Below, in pieces: positions 35,464 through 46,619 of a stretch of DNA of 64,000 nt (position 1 is the stretch's first letter; each line of letters starts with the position of its first letter). This stretch comes from Amycolatopsis viridis (GTDB taxonomy: Bacteria > Actinomycetota > Actinomycetes > Mycobacteriales > Pseudonocardiaceae): contig NZ_JAANOU010000001.1 of assembly GCF_011758765.1 (NCBI RefSeq), forward strand, positions 1,116,001-1,180,000, given 5' to 3'. Made by a program: the position numbers and the translations under genes. The notes under the pieces are model-generated. The model was not told the origin of the DNA. It saw nothing but the letters and a program-made list of their open reading frames with translations, and made no database searches.

Positions 35464-36072
35464 ATGGTCGAGCAAGACGGATACGCAGCCGGGCCACAGC
35501 GCCGTGACGACCTGGCGGGCGCGTTCGGCGCGAACGTGCGGCGACGCCGCGAGGAGGCGGGCCTGACGCTGGATCAGCTGTCCACGCGGTCATCGGTCAG
35601 CCGGGCGATGCTGTCCAAGGTCGAACGCGGCGAGAAGAGCCCGACGATCGGTGTCGCCTCCAGGATCGCCCACGCGCTCAACGTGTCGCTCTCGGACCTG
35701 ATCGATGCGCCCGCTGCGGCCGCGTCCGGTGTGGCCGTGGTCATGCGCGTGAACGAACGCCCCGTTTTCCGTGACCCGGAAACCGGCTTCGAGCGGCACA
35801 TCGTTTCGGCGGCCCCGGGCGCGGGAGGAGCCGAGGTGGTGTTCCACCACCTCCCCGCGCAGGTCTCCACCGGCCTGCTGCCCGCCTATCCGCCGGGTAC
35901 GGAGAAGCAACTCGTGGTGCTCGACGGCACCCTCACCGTCGCGCTCGGCGGGATCAGCGAGACCCTGAACGCAGGCGACTCCCTGTTCTTCCAGGCCGAC
36001 GCGGACCACGGCTTCGCCAACCGAACCGGCGAGCCCTGCGAATACATCATGGTCATCTCGCGCAGGACCTGA
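35464..36072 (+). CDS. XRE family regulator with C-terminal cupin
   Basis: Regulator of 202 aa. The N-terminal helix-turn-helix (about 22-78) has LTLDQLSTRSSVSRAMLSKVERGEKSPTI; only the recognition helix region is meant here. A small cupin barrel follows (about 120-200) with VVLDGTLTVALGG and AGDSLFFQADADHGFAN. Such proteins sense small molecules through the cupin and usually repress their own and neighbouring genes. The divergent MBL hydrolase and the intervening palindrome fit that model. Confidence 0.92.
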   Translation: MVEQDGYAAGPQRRDDLAGAFGANVRRRREEAGLTLDQLSTRSSVSRAMLSKVERGEKSPTIGVASRIAHALNVSLSDLIDAPAAAASGVAVVMRVNERPVFRDPETGFERHIVSAAPGAGGAEVVFHHLPAQVSTGLLPAYPPGTEKQLVVLDGTLTVALGGISETLNAGDSLFFQADADHGFANRTGEPCEYIMVISRRT

Positions 36073-36093
36073 TCGTCCGCAGTTCGCGGTAGC

Positions 36094-36771
36094 TCAGGCG
36101 GACAGGGCGAGCCAGACCGCGATGTAGTGCGAAACCGCGGCGAGCACGGTGCACGCATGGAAGAATTCGTGGTACCCGAAGGTGTTCGGCCAGTAGTTGG
36201 GCCACTTGACCGCGTAGAAGACCGCGCCGGCGGTGTAGAACGCGCCACCGACCAGCAGCAGCACGAGCGCCGTGACACCGGCGTGCGTCGCCAGCTCGGG
36301 CAGCACGAAGATCGCCACCCAGCCGAGCGCGACGTAGATCGGCACGCCCAGCCAGCGCGGCGCGCCCGGCCACAGCATCTTCAGCGCGACCCCGGCCACC
36401 GCCCCGCCCCACACCACGGCGAGCACGACGTACCCGGTGGGCTTCGACATCGCCAGCAGCGTGAACGGGGTGTACGTGCCCGCGATGAACAGGAAGATCA
36501 TCGAGTGGTCGGCGCGCTTCATCCACTGGTAGGCACGCGGGCTCCACAGCCGCCGGTGGTACAGCGCGCTGACCCCGAACACGCCGAGCACGGTCACCCC
36601 GTACACCGAGGTGGCCAGCACCGCCAGGCCGGACACCGTGGCGGCGGCGAAGGCGACCAGGGCGGCCACGCAGGCGAGCGCGCCGAAGAACGTCCAGAAG
36701 TGGATATGCCCGCGGAGCCGGGGCCGCGTGTCGACGAAGGACGGTGGGTCGGTCTCAACGGTCACACCCAC
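36094..36771 (-). CDS. Hemolysin III/YqfA family membrane protein
   Basis: Seven-helix membrane protein of 225 aa of the PAQR/hemolysin III family. Conserved ALYHRRLW and MKRADHSMIFLFIAGTYTPF (after helix 2), and the late GYHEFFHACTVLAAVSHY, contain the Ser/Asp/His residues thought to bind zinc and give hydrolase (ceramidase-like) activity in relatives. Cytolytic activity is not implied. Order matches Rv1085c. The start is GTG 36771 or the in-frame GTG 36765. Confidence 0.92.
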   Translation of the reverse strand: MGVTVETDPPSFVDTRPRLRGHIHFWTFFGALACVAALVAFAAATVSGLAVLATSVYGVTVLGVFGVSALYHRRLWSPRAYQWMKRADHSMIFLFIAGTYTPFTLLAMSKPTGYVVLAVVWGGAVAGVALKMLWPGAPRWLGVPIYVALGWVAIFVLPELATHAGVTALVLLLVGGAFYTAGAVFYAVKWPNYWPNTFGYHEFFHACTVLAAVSHYIAVWLALSA

Positions 36772-36854
36772 CAGGTTACGGCCCCGTAGGTACCGCGCCA
36801 GCCAACCGTGGCCCGCCCCACGCCACTCCGGACGGCTGCGTACATTGGTTGGAC

Positions 36855-37631
36855 GTGAGTCTTCGCTCCTTCGCGTCCAAGGTCGTCTACGGCGTGTACA
36901 GCCGCCGGCTGATCCAGCAGGCGGCCGGCAAGCATCCGCGACATATCGCGATCATGCTGGACGGCAACCGCAGGTGGGCGCGGGAAGCGGGCTTCACCGA
37001 CGTCTCCGACGGGCACCGCGCCGGCGCCCGCAAGATCGCCGACTTCCTCAGCTGGTGCCGCGAGGCCGAGGTCGAGGTCGTGACCATGTGGTTGCTGTCC
37101 ACGGACAACCTCAGCCGCGCCAGCGAGGAGCTCGAACCGCTGCTGGAGATCATCGCCGACGTCGTCGACGAGCTCGCCCAGCCGGGGAACCCGTGGCGCA
37201 TCCGGGTGGTGGGCGCGCTGGACCTGCTGCCCGAGCCGATCTCCAAGCGCCTGCAATCCGCGGCGGCCAGCACCGAGAGACGCACCGGGATGGAGGTCAA
37301 CGTCGCCGTCGGTTACGGCGGGCGGCAGGAGATCGCCGACGCGGTCAAGAAGCTGCTGCTCCACCACGCCGACGAGGGCACCCCGATCCGCGAACTGGCG
37401 AAGATCCTCGACGTCGACCACATCTCCGAGCACCTCTACACGTCGGGACAGCCCGACCCGGACCTCATCATCCGCACCTCCGGTGAGCAACGCCTCTCCG
37501 GTTTCCTGCTGTGGCAGTCCGCGCACTCCGAGTTCTGGTTCACCGAGGCGTACTGGCCCGCGTTCCGCCGCGTCGACTTCCTGCGCGCGCTGCGCGACTA
37601 CGCCTGGCGGCACCGCCGTTTCGGTACTTGA
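36855..37631 (+). CDS. uppS: cis-Prenyl transferase (Z-isoprenyl diphosphate synthase)
   Basis: Enzyme of 258 aa that adds isopentenyl diphosphate in cis to an allylic diphosphate. The catalytic Asp36 is in MLDGNRRWA; the C-terminal RTSGEQRLSGFLLWQ and SEFWFTE motifs are intact. The gene order equals Rv1086, whose product is the short-chain Z-farnesyl diphosphate synthase that primes decaprenyl phosphate synthesis, so a short-chain product is possible; the symbol reflects the family only. GTG 36855 is chosen because the usual N-terminus starts there. Confidence 0.92.
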   Translation: MSLRSFASKVVYGVYSRRLIQQAAGKHPRHIAIMLDGNRRWAREAGFTDVSDGHRAGARKIADFLSWCREAEVEVVTMWLLSTDNLSRASEELEPLLEIIADVVDELAQPGNPWRIRVVGALDLLPEPISKRLQSAAASTERRTGMEVNVAVGYGGRQEIADAVKKLLLHHADEGTPIRELAKILDVDHISEHLYTSGQPDPDLIIRTSGEQRLSGFLLWQSAHSEFWFTEAYWPAFRRVDFLRALRDYAWRHRRFGT

Positions 37632-37789
37632 CAACACCCACCGTCGTCATTTCGCCCGTTCTCCTCTACCGACGGTGAGATGACAACCTGGTGAATCACC
37701 TGCTCGGCTGCCTGCACGAAACGGCCGACGCAGGTAACTTCCGAAGTGATGGCTCGTGACCTTGCGGACCATCACGGGAGGCCCTGGTA

Positions 37790-37876
37790 GTGGCGGTTGT
37801 AGAGCTGACGGCGCGTGAGCCGTTCGCGATACCCACGAGGGGGCCGGCACCCGGCCCTCGTGGCCCTGCGCGCTGA
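37790..37876 (+). CDS. Candidate 28-aa small ORF upstream of phoH2
   Basis: A GTG at 37790 follows GGGAGG at 8-nt spacing and opens a 28-codon frame ending in TGA at 37876, with a Pro/Arg/Gly-rich C-terminal half. Its 3' half overlaps a hairpin (CCACGAGG 37833-37840 with CCTCGTGG 37856-37863). It ends 92 bp before phoH2. Mycobacterial phoH2 is reported to have a small upstream antitoxin gene (phoAT); whether this is a counterpart, a leader peptide or chance is open. Confidence 0.4.
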   Translation: MAVVELTAREPFAIPTRGPAPGPRGPAR

Positions 37877-37968
37877 CGCAGAAGCGACAGCGAAGAGCGG
37901 ACCAGCCAGGGTGGTGCCCGGCCCAGCGAGTGTGGGCGTGGTGCCACGTCCACGAGGGAGATGCCGTC

Positions 37969-39363
37969 GTGACTACGCAGCGTTCGTCCCGTAGGGCCTC
38001 TGGCCGCTCATCGAATTCCGCGGAGGGCACCGCAGAACCCCCGAGTACCGTTCCCGGGCAGCACACCTACGTCCTGGACACCTCGGTCCTGCTCGCCGAC
38101 CCGTGGGCCATCACGAGATTCGCCGAGCACGCTGTGGTCCTGCCGTTGGTCGTGATCAGTGAACTGGAGGCGAAACGGCATCACCCCGAGCTGGGCTGGT
38201 TCGCGCGGGAATCCCTGCGCCAGCTCGACGACCTGCGGCTCAAGCACGGCCGCCTGGACGCCCCGATCCCGATCGGTGACACCGGCGGCACCCTGCACGT
38301 CGAGCTGAACCACTCGGACCCGACGGTCCTGCCGCCCGGGTTCCGCACCGACTCCAACGACCACCGCATCCTCGCCTGCGCCCTCAACCTCAAGGTCGAG
38401 CGCACGACCGTCACGCTGGTCACCAAGGACATCCCGTTGCGCGTCAAGGCCGGTGCGGTCGGCCTGGATGCCGAGGAGTACCGCGCGCTCGAGGTCACGC
38501 CGTCCGGCTGGACCGGGATGCTCGACGTCGAGGTCCCGCAGGAGGCCGTGGACGCGTTGTTCCGCGACGGCGTCGTGGACCTGGCCGAGTACGGGCTGCC
38601 CGAGGTGGGCGAATCGCCGTGCCACACCGGTCTGCGGCTCGTCGCCGGCTCCGGCTCCTCCAGTGCGCTGGGGCGGCTGACCCCGGCGAAGCAGGTGAAG
38701 CTGGTGCGCGGCGACCGGGAGGCGTTCGGCCTGCACGGCCGGTCCGCCGAGCAGCGGATCGCGCTGGACCTGCTGCTCGACCCGGACATCGGCATCGTCT
38801 CCCTCGGCGGCCGGGCCGGCACCGGCAAGTCGGCGCTCGCGCTGTGCGCGGGCCTGGAGTCGGTGATGGAACGCCGCGAGCACCGGAAAGTGGTCGTGTT
38901 CCGCCCGGTGTACGCGGTCGGCGGCCAGGACCTCGGCTACCTGCCGGGGTCGGAGTCGGAGAAGATGCAGCCGTGGGCGCAGGCGGTGTTCGACACGCTC
39001 GGCGCCCTCGTCAGCCAAGAGGTGCTGGACGAGGTGTTCGACCGCGGCATGCTCGAGGTCCTGCCGCTGACGCACATCCGCGGCCGTTCGCTGCACGACT
39101 CGTTCGTCATCGTGGACGAGGCGCAGTCGCTCGAGCGCAACGTGCTGCTCACGGTGCTGTCCCGGCTGGGCACGGCGTCCCGCGTGGTGCTCACGCACGA
39201 TGTGGCGCAGCGCGACAACTTGCGCGTCGGCCGCCACGACGGGGTGTCGGCGGTGATCGAGAAGCTGAAGGGCCACCCGCTCTTCGCGCACGTCACGCTG
39301 ACCCGCTCGGAGCGGTCGCCCATCGCGGCGCTGGTCACCGAGATGCTCGAGGATCACGGCTGA
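37969..39363 (+). CDS. phoH2: PIN-PhoH fusion protein PhoH2
   Basis: Protein of 464 aa with an N-terminal PIN RNase domain (about 32-170) and a C-terminal PhoH ATPase/helicase domain (about 245-455). The first PIN acidic residue is Asp37 in [18 protein letters not shown] carries later ones. Walker [11 protein letters not shown] lies near 278 and Walker B VIVDEAQS near 380. PhoH2 of mycobacteria unwinds and cleaves RNA and behaves as a toxin. GTG 37969 has GAGGGAG 8 nt upstream. Order matches Rv1095. Confidence 0.94.
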   Translation: MTTQRSSRRASGRSSNSAEGTAEPPSTVPGQHTYVLDTSVLLADPWAITRFAEHAVVLPLVVISELEAKRHHPELGWFARESLRQLDDLRLKHGRLDAPIPIGDTGGTLHVELNHSDPTVLPPGFRTDSNDHRILACALNLKVERTTVTLVTKDIPLRVKAGAVGLDAEEYRALEVTPSGWTGMLDVEVPQEAVDALFRDGVVDLAEYGLPEVGESPCHTGLRLVAGSGSSSALGRLTPAKQVKLVRGDREAFGLHGRSAEQRIALDLLLDPDIGIVSLGGRAGTGKSALALCAGLESVMERREHRKVVVFRPVYAVGGQDLGYLPGSESEKMQPWAQAVFDTLGALVSQEVLDEVFDRGMLEVLPLTHIRGRSLHDSFVIVDEAQSLERNVLLTVLSRLGTASRVVLTHDVAQRDNLRVGRHDGVSAVIEKLKGHPLFAHVTLTRSERSPIAALVTEMLEDHG

Positions 39364-39366
39364 GTT

Positions 39367-39403
39367 CCGTGCGGGCCGCCTCCTGCCGGGGCGGCCCGCA
39401 CGG
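39367..39403. terminator. Bidirectional terminator between phoH2 and guaB1
   Basis: CCGTGCGGGCCGCC (39367-39380) and its exact complement (39390-39403) form a 14-bp stem with a 9-nt loop between convergent stops. No T-run. Confidence 0.82.
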
Positions 39404-39404
39404 C

Positions 39405-41820
<2,416 letters not shown>

Positions 41821-41837
41821 GTGTCGGTGGCCGGGGC

Positions 41838-42821
41838 TCAGGCGACCTTGCGTGCGCCCTCGAGGTTCGCCGCGAGGTTGTTGATCGTGCGGGCCTGTGC
41901 GGTGTAGTCCATCGACGAGAACTCCCACGGGAAGACCTGCCCGGCCGCGGCCGCGGGCATCCGCGCGAACGTGACCTGCTGCATCAGCGCGTTCCGGTCC
42001 ATCGCGCGCAGCGAGTACAGCACCACGTCGGTCGGGTACCTGCCGATGTTCTCCCAGCTCACGTGCTCCCAGTAGTACTTCGAGCCGCCCGGGTCGGGGT
42101 AGGTGAGGCCGAGCTCGGTGTAGCTGCGCAGGGCCGGGTCGTCGGCGGCCTTCGCGATGTAGACGCCGTCCCCGGGGTACGCGGCGATCGCCATCACGGT
42201 CAGGCCCTTCGCGGCGGCGTTCTTCAGCCGGGCGCGCGCGTTCTCGTAGTCCTGCCGCGCCGCCGCGGCCGGCTCCGTGCCCAGGGCCCGCGCCAGCTCG
42301 ACCGTCCGGTCCACGACCCCGGTCGCCGACCCCGCCATCTTCAGCGCCACGATCGGTGCGATCTCGGCGACGGCCCGCTGCTGGGTGACGTCCTTGAACC
42401 CGTACAGCGGCGCGTTCCGGTCGATGGTCCCGGCGCTGTCCACCGGGTAGGCGTGGGTGAGGATCAGGTCCGGCTTCGCGGCGGCGAGGGCTTCGATGTC
42501 GATCTCGCCGTAGGTCCGGCCGACCTCCTTGACCTGACTGAGGTCGCGGCCGCGGAAGTTCACGTCGTCGGCCATCGCGGTGTAGCCGAACGCGGCGGCG
42601 GGGGTGATTCCGTAGTTCCACAGCGACGCGACCGCGTCGGTGAGCCCGGCGATGCGCGCCGGGCGGGCGCCGAGGTCGACCTTGGTACCCAGGTCGTCGG
42701 TGAACGACCAGGCGCTGCTGCCCGCAGCCGGGTTCGATCCGCCCGAACCGCAGGCGGCGAGGAGGCCGGTCGCGGCCACGGCCAGGCTGCCGGTGAGGAA
42801 CGTCCGGCGGGTGGTCGTCAT
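41838..42821 (-). CDS. Siderophore/iron ABC transporter substrate-binding lipoprotein
   Basis: Periplasmic-type binding protein of 327 aa of the FecB/TroA-like class. The N-terminus combines a twin-arginine motif (RRTFLTG, 5-11) with a lipobox (LAAC, lipidated Cys24), so it is probably Tat-exported and then lipidated. The rest has the two-lobe layout with EIDIEALAAAKPDLIL near 107. It is probably in the same operon as the two permease genes upstream and under the same iron box, although there is a 20-bp gap. The ligand, probably a ferric siderophore, is inferred. Confidence 0.88.
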   Translation of the reverse strand: MTTTRRTFLTGSLAVAATGLLAACGSGGSNPAAGSSAWSFTDDLGTKVDLGARPARIAGLTDAVASLWNYGITPAAAFGYTAMADDVNFRGRDLSQVKEVGRTYGEIDIEALAAAKPDLILTHAYPVDSAGTIDRNAPLYGFKDVTQQRAVAEIAPIVALKMAGSATGVVDRTVELARALGTEPAAAARQDYENARARLKNAAAKGLTVMAIAAYPGDGVYIAKAADDPALRSYTELGLTYPDPGGSKYYWEHVSWENIGRYPTDVVLYSLRAMDRNALMQQVTFARMPAAAAGQVFPWEFSSMDYTAQARTINNLAANLEGARKVA

Positions 42822-42841
42822 GGGGTCACCTTTCTTCGGGG

Positions 42842-43876
42842 TCAACGACGTCGGAGGAGGAGCCAGATGAGGTAGGGCGCGCCGATCGCGGCGGTGATCA
42901 GGCCGACCGGGACCTCCCACCCGAAGGCGGTGCGGCCCAGCAGGTCGGCGGCCTGGACGAGCAGGGCTCCGCCGAGTGCGGACGCGACCAGCGGCGGCCG
43001 GGACCCGCCGGTGAGGCGCAGCATGATCTGCGGGGTCACGAGGGCGACGAAGCCGACCGGCCCGGCGGCGGCGACGGCCGCGGCGGTCAACCCGACGGCT
43101 ACCGCGATGGTCGTCAGCCGCGCGGTCTGGATGCGCACGCCGAGCCCGGCGGCCGCGTCGTCGCCGAGCTGGGTGACCGCGAGGGTGCGGAGGAGGGTGA
43201 GCGCGGCCGGGACGAGCAGCGCGGTGAGGACGATCAGCGGGACGGCCTGGTTCCAGCTGACCGCGCTGATGGACCCGACCAGCCACACCGTCGCCTGGGC
43301 GGCGCTGTTGATGCTGGCGAGGATGAGCAGCCAGTTGGTGAGCGCGGCGAGGACGGCGGCGCACCCGATACCGACCAGCACCAGCCGGAAACCGTCCACA
43401 CCGTGACGCCAGGCGAAACCGTAGACCGCGAGGGCCGCGAGGAGACCACCGGCGAGCGCGGCGACCGGCACCCCGAGGGTGATGGTGCCGCTGCTCAGGC
43501 TGTAGACGCCGCCACCGAAGACGATCACCGCGACGGCGGCCGCGGACGCGCCTCCGGTGACGCCGAGGATGTCGGGAGTGGCCAGCGGGTTGCGTGAGAT
43601 CGTCTGGGTCAGCGCGCCGGCCATGGCGAGGCACGCGCCGGCGAGGCATCCCGTGATCGCTCGCGGAAGCCGCAGGTCGAACAGGATGTGCCGGTCGATC
43701 CGCGCACCGCCGCCGGCGAGGAGTTCGGGCAGCTGCCCGAGCGGGATCGGGTACTCCCCGATGGTCAGTCCTACGGCGGTGACCAGGAGCAACACACCGA
43801 GCGCGACGAGGCACACCGTGGCCGCGCGGGTGTGCCGCCGCGCGCCGAGGGCGGCGGTGCGGGTGAGCGGCGCCAT
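42842..43876 (-). CDS. FecCD-type iron ABC permease (second)
   Basis: Membrane protein of 344 aa with about ten helices, FecCD/BtuC family. Conserved LRLPRAITGCLAGACLAMAGALTQ and NPLATPDILGVTGGAS are present. It forms the channel with the other permease. ATG 43876 overlaps the TGA of the preceding gene by one base (TGATG), so translation is coupled. No ATPase gene lies in this cluster. Confidence 0.92.
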   Translation of the reverse strand: MAPLTRTAALGARRHTRAATVCLVALGVLLLVTAVGLTIGEYPIPLGQLPELLAGGGARIDRHILFDLRLPRAITGCLAGACLAMAGALTQTISRNPLATPDILGVTGGASAAAVAVIVFGGGVYSLSSGTITLGVPVAALAGGLLAALAVYGFAWRHGVDGFRLVLVGIGCAAVLAALTNWLLILASINSAAQATVWLVGSISAVSWNQAVPLIVLTALLVPAALTLLRTLAVTQLGDDAAAGLGVRIQTARLTTIAVAVGLTAAAVAAAGPVGFVALVTPQIMLRLTGGSRPPLVASALGGALLVQAADLLGRTAFGWEVPVGLITAAIGAPYLIWLLLRRR

Positions 43877-44904
43877 CAGAGCTTCGCCATCCGGGTGCGC
43901 CGGGCGATGACGACGAAGGCGCCACCACCGAGGACGGCGAGCGTGATGCCGGCCGGGATCTCGGCGGGCCCGGCGACCAGGCGCCCGACCACGTCGGCGA
44001 GCAGCAACAACACCGCGCCGGCCAGCGCCGAGCACGGGACGAGCCACCGGTGGTCGGGACCGGTCACCGCGCGGACCACGTGCGGGACGATCAGGCCCAG
44101 TGCGGTGATCGGGCCCGCGGCGGCGGTCGCCGCGCCGGCGAGCAGGGTGACCGCGGTGAGCCCCACGAGCCGGCTCACCGCGACCGACTGACCGAGGCCC
44201 CGCGCGGTGTCCTCGCCGAGCGAGACCGCGTTCAGGGCGCGCGTGTTGATCATGGCCAGGACCAGCCCGGCGACCACGAACGGCAGAACGGTGGCGCTGA
44301 TGCTCGCGTCCCGGCCGCTGACCGAGCCGACGACCCAGCGGCGGTAGACGTCGAGCGTCGGGTTGTCGCTCAGGACGACCAGCGAGGTGAAGGTCGACAG
44401 CAGCGCCATCACGGCCGCCCCGGCGAGCGCCATCGGCACCGCGTTGAGCTGGCGCCCGGTGGACCCGATCGCGAACACCGCCGCGGTCGCGATCAGTGCA
44501 CCGGCGAACCCGAACACCACCTGCCCGCGCGGGTCGCCGATCCCGAACAGCTGGGCGGCCAGTGCCACCGCGAGCGCGGCGCCCGCGTTGATGCCGAGCA
44601 GACCGGGGTCGGCCAGCGGGTTCCGGGTGTGCCCCTGCATGAGGACCCCGGCGGCGCCGAGGGCGAGGCCGACGAGCACCCCGAGCGTGGTGCGGGGCAG
44701 GCGCAGGTCCCGGACGATGGTCGCTGCTTCGCTGCCTTCGTCGTGCAGCAGGACCCGGACCGCGGTGCCCAGCCCGAGGTTGTTGCTTCCCAGGACCAGG
44801 CTGAGCGCGACCGACACGACCAGCGCCACCAGCAACGACATCAGGAGCACCGGTGCCCTGCGCGGCGTCCTGCGGGCGGGTGGGGCCGAGACGATCGCGT
44901 TCAC
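43876..44904 (-). CDS. FecCD-type iron ABC permease (first)
   Basis: Membrane protein of 342 aa with about ten helices, FecCD family. LRLPRTTLGVLVGLALGAAG and NPLADPGLLGINAGAA match the family signatures. GTG 44904 is chosen; an in-frame TTG at 44913 is possible. There is no ribosome site, because the space is filled by an IdeR/DtxR-like box that ends 10 bp from the start, suggesting a leaderless or very short-leader mRNA blocked directly by the repressor. Confidence 0.9.
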   Translation of the reverse strand: MNAIVSAPPARRTPRRAPVLLMSLLVALVVSVALSLVLGSNNLGLGTAVRVLLHDEGSEAATIVRDLRLPRTTLGVLVGLALGAAGVLMQGHTRNPLADPGLLGINAGAALAVALAAQLFGIGDPRGQVVFGFAGALIATAAVFAIGSTGRQLNAVPMALAGAAVMALLSTFTSLVVLSDNPTLDVYRRWVVGSVSGRDASISATVLPFVVAGLVLAMINTRALNAVSLGEDTARGLGQSVAVSRLVGLTAVTLLAGAATAAAGPITALGLIVPHVVRAVTGPDHRWLVPCSALAGAVLLLLADVVGRLVAGPAEIPAGITLAVLGGGAFVVIARRTRMAKL

Positions 44905-44914
44905 GGTTTGCAAC

Positions 44915-44933
44915 TTAGCTTAGCCGTACCTAA
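44915..44933. promoter_or_regulatory. DtxR/IdeR-type iron box
   Basis: The 19 bp TTAGCTTAGCCGTACCTAA match the iron-box consensus TTAGGTTAGSCTAACCTAA at 16 of 19 positions by eye. The box lies directly before the iron permease start. It predicts repression of the three-gene importer when iron is plentiful. Confidence 0.8.
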
Positions 44934-45023
44934 GTCGGAAGTGTGACATTCGTTCAGGTTCTGGACACGCGGTGGACCGTCCGGCGGCCCGCGACGGTCA
45001 CCCGCCGCTGATGACATGGCCGC

Positions 45024-46556
45024 ATGTGCATGAATTGCGGGGTTTCCCGGCGTGGCTTCCTCCAAGCGGCGTCGGTGGCCGGGGCGGTCACGCTCGCGCC
45101 GGTGACGTTCGCCGAAGCGGCCGAGGGGCAGGCCGAAACCAGGGTGCTGACCGGCCGGTTCGAACCGGGCACCGCGGACTTCGTCTACCTGCCGGTGGAG
45201 GTGCCCGCCGGGGTGAACCAGCTGTCGGTGGTCTACAGCTACGACAAGCCGGCCGTGCCCAGCGGGACGCCCGGCAACTCGTGCGACATCGGCATCTTCG
45301 ACAACCGCGGCACGGCGCTCGGTGGTGCCGGCTTCCGCGGCTGGTCGGGCGGTTTCCGCGACCGCTTCACGATCAGCCGCACCGAGGCCACCCCGGGCTA
45401 CCTGCCCGGGGACATCACGCCCGGCACGTGGTACATCGTGCTCGGCCCGTACATGATCGCCCCACAGGGCCTGAACTACCGCGTCGAGGTGACCCTCACC
45501 CACGGCCCAGCCGGCGCCGCGTACCAGCCGAACTACCCGCCCGAGCGGACGCGTACCCGCGGCCGCCGGTGGTACCGCGGCGACTGCCACCTCCACACCG
45601 TGCACTCGGACGGCAAGCGGCTACCGGCCGAGGTGGCCGCGGGCGCGCGGGCAGCCGGGCTCGACTTCATCACCTCGACCGAGCACAACACGTCCTCGTC
45701 CCACGGCGTCTGGGGCGAATTCGCCGGGGACGACCTGCTGATCATGCTCGGCGAGGAGGTCACCACCCGCAACGGGCACTGGCTCGCGCTCGGTCTGCGG
45801 CCCGGTCAGTTCGTCGACTGGCGATACCGGTCCCGGGACGGCAAGCTGCCCGAGTACCAGCAGGCGGTGCACCGTTCCGGCGGACTCTGCGTCGCCGCGC
45901 ACCCGAACGGCCCGTGGGTCGCGAGCAACTTCAAGTTCGGCTACACCGGCTTCGACGCGGTCGAGGTGTGGAACGGCCCGTGGACGTGGGACGACGAGGC
46001 CACGTTGGCCGACTGGGACAACGGCCTGGTGGAATCCCTGCGTGGCAAGGGGAACTGGGTTCCCGCGCTGGGCAACAGCGACGCGCACAGCCCCGGCAAC
46101 ACAATCGGGCTGCCGCAGACCGTCGTCTCCGCCGACGCGCTCACCCGTGACGCGATTCTCGCCGGGATCAAGGCCGGGCGCAGCTGGATCGCCGAATCGG
46201 CGGGTGTCGACCTGTCGCTCGTCGCGACCGGGCCGCGCGGCCAGGCCGCCGGGATCGGCGACCGTCTCCCCGCGGGCGACGCCGACAAGGTTGCCGTGCG
46301 CCTGGACGTGTCGGGTGTGCCGAACGGAACCGTGCGGCTGATCACCGACGAGGGACAGATGTTCCAGCAGAGCCTGCCCGCTTCCGGAAGCGGCACCGTG
46401 ACGTGGCTGACCACGCCGGCGGTGTCGGCGTACGTGCGTGCCGAGGTGCGCCACCCCCGTGCCGATGGTTCCCCGGGTGCCCCGGCCGTGTCGCCCGAAC
46501 CGAACTTCGGACCCATGGCGGCGATGACCAACCCGATCTTCCTCGGCCGCGCGTGA
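45024..46556 (+). CDS. Tat-exported CehA/McbA-type PHP metallohydrolase
   Basis: Protein of 510 aa. The N-terminus has a Tat motif (SRRGFLQ near 8-14) and a hydrophobic run. A beta-rich domain (about 40-180) precedes a PHP domain (about 185-400) with CHLHTVHSDG, STEHNTSSS, AAHPNGP and GNSDAHSPGN supplying His and Asp metal ligands. A C-terminal beta-sandwich follows. Relatives such as McbA and CehA hydrolyse carbamates or phosphoesters; the substrate here is unknown. ATG 45024 or 45030 may be used. Confidence 0.9.
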   Translation: MCMNCGVSRRGFLQAASVAGAVTLAPVTFAEAAEGQAETRVLTGRFEPGTADFVYLPVEVPAGVNQLSVVYSYDKPAVPSGTPGNSCDIGIFDNRGTALGGAGFRGWSGGFRDRFTISRTEATPGYLPGDITPGTWYIVLGPYMIAPQGLNYRVEVTLTHGPAGAAYQPNYPPERTRTRGRRWYRGDCHLHTVHSDGKRLPAEVAAGARAAGLDFITSTEHNTSSSHGVWGEFAGDDLLIMLGEEVTTRNGHWLALGLRPGQFVDWRYRSRDGKLPEYQQAVHRSGGLCVAAHPNGPWVASNFKFGYTGFDAVEVWNGPWTWDDEATLADWDNGLVESLRGKGNWVPALGNSDAHSPGNTIGLPQTVVSADALTRDAILAGIKAGRSWIAESAGVDLSLVATGPRGQAAGIGDRLPAGDADKVAVRLDVSGVPNGTVRLITDEGQMFQQSLPASGSGTVTWLTTPAVSAYVRAEVRHPRADGSPGAPAVSPEPNFGPMAAMTNPIFLGRA

Positions 46557-46619
46557 CGTCCTGACGGTCCCGCGCGGCCCGGGGCGGCCGCGCGGGATGG
46601 CGCGCTGTCCGCGGTCTGC

